DNA of 64,000 nucleotides from an uncultured Erythrobacter sp. Its GTDB lineage: Bacteria > Pseudomonadota > Alphaproteobacteria > Sphingomonadales > Sphingomonadaceae. A model generated the notes under the pieces. The model saw only the letters and a list, made by a program, of their open reading frames with translations, searched no databases and was not told the DNA's origin. Positions 57,892-64,000 of the stretch are shown here, one piece after another. Positions within the stretch are counted from its first letter, which is position 1. Each line of letters opens with the position of its first letter. The position numbers and the translations under genes were made by a program. The DNA lies in assembly GCF_947502395.1 (NCBI RefSeq), contig NZ_CANMZM010000001.1:620001-684000 (forward strand), written 5' to 3'.

Positions 57892-60207
57892 ATGAGCCAC
57901 GATCTGCCTTCAATCGCACCCTCAGGTCCGCCTGAAGCCGATATTCCACCTTATGCTGCCATGCTTAACGCGCCGCAGCGTGAGGCTGTGTTGGCGACGG
58001 AAGGCCCCGTTTTGATGCTCGCTGGTGCGGGCACGGGAAAGACGGCCGCGCTTACGGCAAGGATGGCGCATTTGGTAGCGACACGCCGCGCTTGGCCAAG
58101 CCAGATCTTGTGCGTGACATTCACCAACAAAGCCGCGCGTGAAATGCGTGAGCGGGTGGCCACCCATCTGGGCGCTCCGGGAGAAGGCCTACCTTGGCTG
58201 GGCACCTTCCACTCAATCTGCGCCAAGATGTTGCGCCGTCACGCGGAATTGGCCGGGCTTCAAAGCAACTATACCATCATCGACACCGATGATCAGCTGC
58301 GACTGTTGAAGCAACTCATCAACGATCACGAGCTGGATGAGAAACGCTGGCCTGCGCGGCAATTGGCGGGTTGTATCGACCGTTGGAAGAACCGAGGGCT
58401 TAATCCGGCTGACCTCGATGCAGGCGAAAATGAAGCTTATGCCAATGGCAAAGGCGCGCAGATGTATGGCGCCTATCAAGATCGCCTCAAGGCGTTGAAC
58501 GCCTGTGATTTTGGCGATTTGATGCTGCATATGCTGAATATTTTCCGGAAGCACACCGATGTGCTTGCCGAATATCAGAGCCGTTTCAGATATATCATGG
58601 TCGATGAGTATCAAGACACCAACGCGGTTCAGTATCTCTGGCTCCGATTGCTGGCGCAGGCGCACAAGAACATCTGCGTTGTCGGCGATGATGACCAATC
58701 GATATACTCTTGGCGCGGGGCAGAAGTTGCCAATATCCTGCGGTTTGAAAAAGACTTTCCGGGCACACATGTGGTGCGGTTGGAGCAGAATTATCGCTCG
58801 ACGCCACAGATCTTGGGCGCAGCGTCGGGCCTGATCCGCGCCAATTCTGAAAGGCACGACAAGACCCTTTGGACACAGGCAAATGGCGGCGACAAGGTCA
58901 AAGTGATCGGCGTGTGGGACGCGCCAGAAGAAGCGCGGCGGGTCTCAGAGGAGATTGAACGTTTAGAACGCGAGGGCGCACCGCTTGACCAAGTCGCCAT
59001 ATTGGTGCGCGCGCAATACCAGACCCGCGAATTTGAAGACCGCTTTATCCAAGTGGGTATCAATTACCGGATTATTGGCGGTTTTCGCTTCTATGAGCGG
59101 GCGGAAATCCGCGATGCCCTCGCCTATTTGCGCGTGATTGCACAGCCACAAGATGATCTCGCGTTTGAGCGGATTTACAACCAACCCAAACGCGGGCTTG
59201 GCTCAAAGACGCTTGAAAAGATGCACTTGCACGCGCGTCGAGTGGGTCTGCCGCTTGCTGCGGCATCGTTGCAACTGGCAGATAGCGATGAGTTACCGAA
59301 ACGCGCAGCGAACACTATCGGCTCACTCATGCGGCAATTCTTGGCATGGCGTGAGGCGGCGGAAGTCATGTCACCTGCTGACCTCCTGCGCCTTGTCCTA
59401 GACGAGAGCAGCTATAACGACATGCTTTCCAAGGACCGCTCGGCAGAGAGCGCAGCACGTGCCGAAAACCTCTCCGAATTGGCGCGCGCGATGGAGGAGT
59501 ATGAAACGCTCGGCGACTTCCTTGAACATGTCAGCCTCGTCATGGACAATGATCGTAGCGACGAGGAAGAGACCGTCACCATTATGACCATCCACGCCGC
59601 CAAAGGTCTGGAGTTTGATCACGTATTCTGCGTCGGCTGGGAAGAAGGTGTCTTCCCCTCACAGCGAGCGATCGACGAAGGGGGCCTTGCAAGCCTCGAA
59701 GAAGAACGCCGCCTCGCATACGTCGCGATTACCAGAGCGCGCCGCAAATGCATTATCATGCACGCCGCCAACCGCCGTATTTACGGGCAATGGATCAGCT
59801 CGATCCCGTCGCGTTTCATCGAGGAACTGCCCCAGGAATTCACTGAGCAAGAGACTACGATGAGCGGCGGCGCTTCATTGTGGCGTGCGAACTGGAGCGA
59901 GAGTGAGGACCCCTTCGCCCATGTCGCTCAGCAAAACCCGGCCCGCGCTCAGAACCGGGGCCCCGGGTGGCAGCGCGCAGTCTCAACCGGATACGAAACC
60001 AAGCCGCAGCGCCTCGCAGAACCTGGCCGTTCATCAGCCAGCTTTGCCGCCCAGCCGCGCTCCGATATCGCGATCGGAGCCATGGTCGAGCACAAGAAAT
60101 TCGGGATCGGCTGCGTTATCGATCAAGAGGGCAACAAGCTCACCATCCAGTTCGAAGACGCTGGTGAAAAGCGGGTGATCGACAGTTTTGTGAGCGTGGT
60201 TGGCTAA
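57892..60207 (+). CDS. pcrA: UvrD/PcrA-type superfamily I DNA helicase
   Basis: A 771-residue 3'-5' helicase. It has LNAPQREAV, Walker A LAGAGTGKTAALTARMAHL (about 44-62), Walker B MVDEYQDTN, GDDDQSIYSWRGA, VRLEQNYRSTPQIL, TIHAAKGLEFDHVF (motif V) and AYVAITRARR. A C-terminal Tudor-like segment (VEHKKFGIGCVIDQEGNKLTIQF) is typical of PcrA/UvrD. ATG 57892 (MSHDLP) is chosen. The frame extends to 57652 over the divergent unknown gene's start. Confidence 0.94.
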   Translation: MSHDLPSIAPSGPPEADIPPYAAMLNAPQREAVLATEGPVLMLAGAGTGKTAALTARMAHLVATRRAWPSQILCVTFTNKAAREMRERVATHLGAPGEGLPWLGTFHSICAKMLRRHAELAGLQSNYTIIDTDDQLRLLKQLINDHELDEKRWPARQLAGCIDRWKNRGLNPADLDAGENEAYANGKGAQMYGAYQDRLKALNACDFGDLMLHMLNIFRKHTDVLAEYQSRFRYIMVDEYQDTNAVQYLWLRLLAQAHKNICVVGDDDQSIYSWRGAEVANILRFEKDFPGTHVVRLEQNYRSTPQILGAASGLIRANSERHDKTLWTQANGGDKVKVIGVWDAPEEARRVSEEIERLEREGAPLDQVAILVRAQYQTREFEDRFIQVGINYRIIGGFRFYERAEIRDALAYLRVIAQPQDDLAFERIYNQPKRGLGSKTLEKMHLHARRVGLPLAAASLQLADSDELPKRAANTIGSLMRQFLAWREAAEVMSPADLLRLVLDESSYNDMLSKDRSAESAARAENLSELARAMEEYETLGDFLEHVSLVMDNDRSDEEETVTIMTIHAAKGLEFDHVFCVGWEEGVFPSQRAIDEGGLASLEEERRLAYVAITRARRKCIIMHAANRRIYGQWISSIPSRFIEELPQEFTEQETTMSGGASLWRANWSESEDPFAHVAQQNPARAQNRGPGWQRAVSTGYETKPQRLAEPGRSSASFAAQPRSDIAIGAMVEHKKFGIGCVIDQEGNKLTIQFEDAGEKRVIDSFVSVVG

Positions 60208-60269
60208 ACACGCCTTCTTCCCCACCAGTGAGACTCCTGCAATACTGTAGCAAAGAGAGGTCAATACAC

Positions 60270-60776
60270 ATGCGCAAAACAATCGGATTGGCACTAGCAT
60301 TGTCACTGGCCACAACAGCATTTGCGCAGGACGCGTCGGCAATTACGCTTGGTAATGGTGAAAAAAACTGGATCATGGTTGAGGGGCTTACCCGCTCAGT
60401 CGACTCGACATATACCGAACAGCGCATCACATCGGGCGGCACCGCGGTCAGGCGCGGCGATGGCGCAAAGATCACCTTTAACGAAGTGCATATCGAGGAC
60501 GATGGCTGGCTGGTCTTGCACCCCTTCATCGATGGAAAGCCCAATGGCGATTGGGTTGCGGGCTATAGCTTTGTCGAAAGCGGCACGAACAAAGATGTCT
60601 CAATCACCCTCAACCCCGCGCCAGAGCCGGGCACCATGTTCCTCGTGATGCTCCATTCAGACAGCAACAAGGATGGTGTGTTTGATTTTGTGTTCGTGGA
60701 AGACGGTATCAACATCGAAGACCGCGCGGTATTCGAAGGCAACCGCATGGTCGCCCACGTGTTTGCAGTGCCATAA
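60270..60776 (+). CDS. Secreted protein with DUF7282-like beta domain
   Basis: A 168-residue protein with signal peptide (residues 1-19, cleavage after AFA). The core ITFNEVHIEDDGWLVLHPF, then GDWVAGYSFVESGTNKDVSI and MFLVMLHSDSNKDGVFDFVF resembles DUF7282 repeats known mostly from haloarchaeal surface proteins and some bacteria. The DSNKDGVFD element could bind calcium. A single domain is present. Start ATG 60270, preceded by AGAGAGG. Confidence 0.78.
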   Translation: MRKTIGLALALSLATTAFAQDASAITLGNGEKNWIMVEGLTRSVDSTYTEQRITSGGTAVRRGDGAKITFNEVHIEDDGWLVLHPFIDGKPNGDWVAGYSFVESGTNKDVSITLNPAPEPGTMFLVMLHSDSNKDGVFDFVFVEDGINIEDRAVFEGNRMVAHVFAVP

Positions 60777-60785
60777 GCTCGGAAG

Positions 60786-61418
60786 CTAGGCTCCCACCGC
60801 AACCCAGATTGTGGCAAAAAAGCACAATCCTCCGCAAGTCCCAAATGTGTGCCAGATAGGATAACGGTAGGCCATTTCCTTGCGTCGATAAAACAGCGTT
60901 CCAATGGTGTAGAAGACGCCCCCTGCCCCCAATAGCGCCACACACACGCCAGGCAGCCCAGCCCAAAAATCGGGCAGTGCGAACAGGCCAAACCAGCCCA
61001 TCCCTAGATAAGAGACGAGCGACCATGGCGAATCCGGATTGGCTCCCGAAAGCTTAAAACCCAGGCCGACAATCGCAAAGAACCACAGAAGGCCTAGGAT
61101 CCCAAATGCAGTCGGCGTACCGCACACCACGAGCAGCGGCCCGAATACGCCAGCGATGACAATATAGATTGCGGCATGATCCCATCGGCGTAGCACTGCT
61201 CTCAAATCGTGTCGTGGCAGCAAGTGATAGGCGAATGAGACACCGAGCGAAAACAATGCCGCCAAGGCATAGCCAATGACCGCCGTCAGAAGCAGTGGAT
61301 CGCTCTGCTGCATGGCCTTGTGCACAAGAAGGGCACTAGCGGGAACGAGGAAAGCAAATCCAGCCGTGTGAACCCAGCCATCGGCTTTGCGTTCCAGGGC
61401 TGTTTTGCTGGGAAACAT
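60786..61418 (-). CDS. Hemolysin III / PAQR-family membrane protein
   Basis: A 210-residue protein with seven hydrophobic helices. Hly-III/PAQR zinc residues are visible: FSLGVSFAYHLL (Ser/His), RRWDHAAIYIVIAG (Asp/His) and YRYPIWHTFGTCGG (His near the end). These are hydrolase-like metal sites also found in adiponectin receptors. The name hemolysin III comes from a Bacillus member, and most bacterial ones are not toxins. Role unknown. Confidence 0.88.
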   Translation of the reverse strand: MFPSKTALERKADGWVHTAGFAFLVPASALLVHKAMQQSDPLLLTAVIGYALAALFSLGVSFAYHLLPRHDLRAVLRRWDHAAIYIVIAGVFGPLLVVCGTPTAFGILGLLWFFAIVGLGFKLSGANPDSPWSLVSYLGMGWFGLFALPDFWAGLPGVCVALLGAGGVFYTIGTLFYRRKEMAYRYPIWHTFGTCGGLCFFATIWVAVGA

Positions 61419-61443
61419 CGCCGAGAACCAATCAGTCTAAGGT

Positions 61444-62808
61444 CTATTCGCCAAACCCTACATCAAGGAAACCAGGCTTGGGGCCATTCCACTCGCCGGC
61501 AGGTACCGGCTCACTGTCTTCTTGGCGCTCGCGAGCTTTGCGGGGTTTTCGTTTCTTTTCATCCGCAGCCTCATCGGGCGGTCTTTTTTCCTCGCGAGGC
61601 TTGCGCGATGCCTTCTTGGCCTCTTTTTTGGGCCGTTCTTCGCGCTCCTCGGCTTCTGGCTCGGCGTCGCGCGCGGCAAGCTCAACGCGCACATCTTCCT
61701 TGCCAAAGACCTTCACCGGATTGCCGGTTAGCTTCTCAACATTTTCGATGGCTTCGGCGTCTTCATCGGACACCAGCGTAAAGGCGCGGCCCTTCGCCCC
61801 TGCCCGCCCGGTGCGGCCAATGCGGTGAACGTAGTCATCCGGATGCCAAGGTGTGTCGAAATTGAAGACGTGGGAGACACCCTTTATGTCAAGCCCACGT
61901 GCAGCAACGTCGCTAGCAACCAGAATATTCACATCGCCCGACTTAAACCGCTCAAGCTCTTTGAGTCGCGAGTTTTGGTCCATGTCGCCGTGGATCTCAC
62001 CCGATGCAAAACCGTGTCTCTGAAGGCTCTTGTTGAGCTCTCGAACGGTTGTCTTGCGGTTGGCAAAGATAATTGCGGTCTCAACATGGTCGTTCTGCAA
62101 AAGCCAGCGCAGCGTTTCGCGTTTCTTGCGTGCATGCACTGGAACTTTGAACGTAGTGATATCCTTGTTTGTGGTCGCCGCGCGCGCCGTCTCGATTCGC
62201 TTAGGGCTGCTCAGAAACTTCTTCGCAAGCTTCTCGATCGGGGCTGGCATTGTTGCTGAAAACAGCATGGTTTGGCGCGTTTCAGGTAGCTTGTCGCAAA
62301 TAAACTCAATGTCTGGGATAAAGCCCATATCGAGCATTCGGTCCGCTTCGTCGATCACCAGAAGCTCACAGCCCGAAAGCAGGATTTTGCCCCGCTCAAA
62401 CAGGTCCATCATCCGGCCCGGTGTCGCAATCAATACGTCAACGCCTTCGTCAAGCGCCTTGATCTGATCGCCCATCTGCACGCCGCCGATGAGCAGCGCC
62501 ATCTTCAGATCATGATTTTTGCCGTACTTCTCAAAATTCTCCGCAACCTGCGCGGCGAGCTCCCGCGTTGGCTCAAGGATCAACGAGCGCGGCATCAAGG
62601 CACGCCTGCGCCCGGCAGCCATCACATCGATCATCGGCAACACGAAACTCGCGGTTTTGCCCGTTCCCGTTTGCGCAATCCCGATGAGGTCTTTCATCAT
62701 CAATACGGCAGGGATCGCCTCGGCTTGAATAGCGGTAGGCTCGGTGTAGCCAGCGGTTTCAACCGCTTGAAGCAATTCAGGAGAGAGGCCGAGATCGGCA
62801 AATGTCAT
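61444..62808 (-). CDS. DEAD-box RNA helicase, RhlE-like
   Basis: A 454-residue helicase. The Q motif is FADLGLSPELLQAVETAGYT, motif I AQTGTGKT (about 44-51), motif Ia PTRELAAQV, motif II VIDEADRMLDMGF, motif III SAT, and VI HRIGRTGRAGAKG. A highly charged Lys/Arg/Glu tail (from about 385) contains low-complexity EERPKKEAKKASRKP. It probably remodels ribosomal RNA or mRNA. Start ATG 62808 (MTFADL) is preferred; the frame runs to 62871. Confidence 0.93.
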   Translation of the reverse strand: MTFADLGLSPELLQAVETAGYTEPTAIQAEAIPAVLMMKDLIGIAQTGTGKTASFVLPMIDVMAAGRRRALMPRSLILEPTRELAAQVAENFEKYGKNHDLKMALLIGGVQMGDQIKALDEGVDVLIATPGRMMDLFERGKILLSGCELLVIDEADRMLDMGFIPDIEFICDKLPETRQTMLFSATMPAPIEKLAKKFLSSPKRIETARAATTNKDITTFKVPVHARKKRETLRWLLQNDHVETAIIFANRKTTVRELNKSLQRHGFASGEIHGDMDQNSRLKELERFKSGDVNILVASDVAARGLDIKGVSHVFNFDTPWHPDDYVHRIGRTGRAGAKGRAFTLVSDEDAEAIENVEKLTGNPVKVFGKEDVRVELAARDAEPEAEEREERPKKEAKKASRKPREEKRPPDEAADEKKRKPRKARERQEDSEPVPAGEWNGPKPGFLDVGFGE

Positions 62809-62999
62809 AAGGTTGCGATTGTCCGGATAAGAGTAAGCGAGAAAACTCAATTCATGTAAGGCAAACTGCACGATGTGCGTTAGCCTCTCATAAAGATGCG
62901 GCTCGCTTGGCCAAAATGGCGCTCAGAGTCAAGAAATTGCCCGCTTACGGGATTGTGCTGTTGAGTGTGCAGGCGCCCCAAACACGCCGAACCAAGAGG

Positions 63000-63614
63000 T
63001 CAGTCGTCCACCTGTACGAGACGGCGCATCCGCTCAACTTCACACTTTGCGCCACTGCGAGATTGTAAAAGATCGCGCTTGACACAGAGCCGCCCGTCCT
63101 CATTGCGCTCGACATAAAAGCCCGAATAGAAATCGCGTGCCTCACAGCCGCGCTCCAGATTTAGGCTGATGATGCGCTGATCTCGCAAGAATAGGAGTAA
63201 GCGATTGCCCGTGCCGGTTTGAACCCCCGCAATCCCTGCGACAGGCACGCAACTGTTCATTGGGCGTTCTTCAAAAGTCTGACTAACACCACGGCGAGGA
63301 AGTTGAGCCAGAAGACTATTCCGGTTGCTCTGTCGGTAGGGCGTAATGCGAATGGTTACGCGCTGCTCAATGCGGACCTGATTGGCGGTACTTGACCGGT
63401 AAAAAGCGTCCAAGGCGTTGGTGGCGCCCAGTTGAGAGGGAATTTGTGCTTTGGGAGTCTCGCCCTTGCGTGGTGCCTCAACATGCGGAGTTGATGTGAG
63501 ATCAGGCGATGTGCATTGAGCAACGGGCGCAGGCACCTCACGCTCACCATCCTCCGACGCCAAGAATGGCAAGAACAGCGTCAACGACGCAGCAAATGCA
63601 TACAGGCTAGCCAT
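63000..63614 (-). CDS. Secreted protein of unknown function
   Basis: A 204-residue protein with a hydrophobic N-terminal segment (residues 3-18) that looks like a signal peptide, followed by a Pro/Thr-rich stretch to about residue 60. The remainder carries four or five cysteines (SCVPVAGIAG, RGCEARDFYSG, CVKRDLLQSRSGAKCE), so disulfides are likely. I do not recognise the family. It is divergent from the dehydrogenase gene at 63782. Confidence 0.68.
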   Translation of the reverse strand: MASLYAFAASLTLFLPFLASEDGEREVPAPVAQCTSPDLTSTPHVEAPRKGETPKAQIPSQLGATNALDAFYRSSTANQVRIEQRVTIRITPYRQSNRNSLLAQLPRRGVSQTFEERPMNSCVPVAGIAGVQTGTGNRLLLFLRDQRIISLNLERGCEARDFYSGFYVERNEDGRLCVKRDLLQSRSGAKCEVERMRRLVQVDD

Positions 63615-63781
63615 GGATGCCCTTTATCCCTCCAAACGGCATTTCTCACGCGAGCCCCACCCGGCCCTTCGCGATAGAAGGGTTTGGCCTAGCACTGGTG
63701 ATTGAACGCTGGCTTAACCTCCCTGCCTGGAGCTGGCAAAGCACTAGTGCTTTCGCGGCAGATTGTGGCATAGGCGCAACA

Positions 63782-64000
63782 ATGACAGAGCTCACAACTC
63801 AATCAAAGACTTTCGCGTCAGAAGCTGCCGAACTGCTAGGCCCCAAAGGCTGGACCACCATTGCCGATGATCTGGAGCCGTGGCTAACCGACTGGCGTGG
63901 GCGTTATTCAGGCGCAGCGCTTGGCCTTGCATCTCCAAGTTCAACCCAGGAAGTTGCCGAACTCGTCAAACTTTGCGCGAAGCGCTCTGTTCCCATTGTT
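63782..64000 (+). CDS. FAD-binding oxidoreductase, N-terminal fragment
   Basis: 73 codons from ATG 63782 to the window edge. The peptide includes DWRGRYSGAALGLASPSS, TQEVAELVKLCAKRSVPIV, the entry to the PCMH-type FAD-binding domain seen in D-2-hydroxyglutarate and D-lactate dehydrogenases (GlcD group). The family usually reads DWRGRYxGxAxxLxxPxS as here. The GG motif and the rest lie outside the window, so the exact substrate is open. Confidence 0.82.
   Translation, partial: MTELTTQSKTFASEAAELLGPKGWTTIADDLEPWLTDWRGRYSGAALGLASPSSTQEVAELVKLCAKRSVPIV

Noticed and set aside
58213..58857. 214-codon frame antisense to the helicase gene
   Set aside because: Shadow; the helicase motifs on the plus strand are complete.
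60786..61418. Toxin reading of the hemolysin III family gene
   Set aside because: The family name is historical. The sequence shows a PAQR-type membrane protein with metal residues and nothing that indicates a secreted toxin.
1..64000. Prophage, integrase, transposase, CRISPR or secretion island
   Set aside because: I looked for integrase, transposase, capsid or Cas motifs and for spaced direct repeats in both strands and found none. The mobile signals are only short palindromic repeats and the DUF559 cassette.

Overview
The window is 64 kb of dense bacterial chromosome. The gene content points to a Sphingomonadales alphaproteobacterium, probably Erythrobacteraceae. Supporting signs are split ATP synthase b and b' genes in an atpI-B-E-F'-F order, a TIGR02300 protein, a class II AroA resembling CP4 EPSP synthase, Ala/Glu-rich tails on ribosomal proteins S16 and L9, and two AmpG-type carriers. 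The taxonomic call is inference from proteins, since no 16S is present. I see no prophage, CRISPR array, integrase or classical insertion sequence. The window opens inside dnaN and ends inside an FAD-binding dehydrogenase gene.

Layout. 1-7.4 kb: dnaN start, then a fatty acid block (fabD, GNAT, fabG, secreted protein) and a divergent LD-carboxypeptidase / MurC-like ligase pair that looks like murein recycling, then a zinc-ribbon membrane protein, GST and DUF808. 7.5-9.8 kb: a Sel1-like unknown and rpsF-rpsR-rplI. 9.8-18.6 kb: AMP nucleosidase, a compact minus-strand run from asd through a lipoprotein, a DsbA-like isomerase, a GFA protein and a hydrolase to a membrane protein, then a MEST-like hydrolase and a DPP IV-type peptidase. 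18.7-26.4 kb: ffh-rpsP-rimM-trmD-rplS on the minus strand. This conserved operon is interrupted between rimM and trmD by five tightly packed genes, and trmD itself carries an in-frame intergenic-type repeat. tRNA-Ala(GGC) follows.

26.5-33.5 kb: TIGR02300 gene, aroA, two small membrane proteins, cmk, rpsA, gloB and a quinone oxidoreductase. 33.5-36.1 kb: F0 ATP synthase genes. 36.2-41.1 kb: a ydbH-ynbE-ydbL envelope lipid-transport operon and radC. 41.1-43.3 kb: a fused DoxX/NDH-2 protein. 43.5-51.3 kb: purB, then lapA-like, pyrF, trpF, trpB, a DUF559 gene, trpA, accD and folC. The DUF559 gene sits between trpB and trpA inside a pair of inverted repeats. 51.4-54.6 kb: two AmpG-family transporters. 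54.6-64 kb: Rieske oxygenase, pseudouridine synthase, rsmD, a UvrD/PcrA helicase, a small secreted protein, a hemolysin III family protein, a DEAD-box helicase and unknowns.

The most unusual content is repeat-driven. At least three families of short palindromic repeats lie between genes. One copy has become part of the TrmD reading frame, and another family brackets the DUF559 gene and supplies ribosome binding sites for it and for trpA. Other points of interest are the TIGR04222/GRDP-like pair inside the ribosomal operon, the DoxX-NDH-2 fusion, and a set of murein-recycling genes split over two loci.
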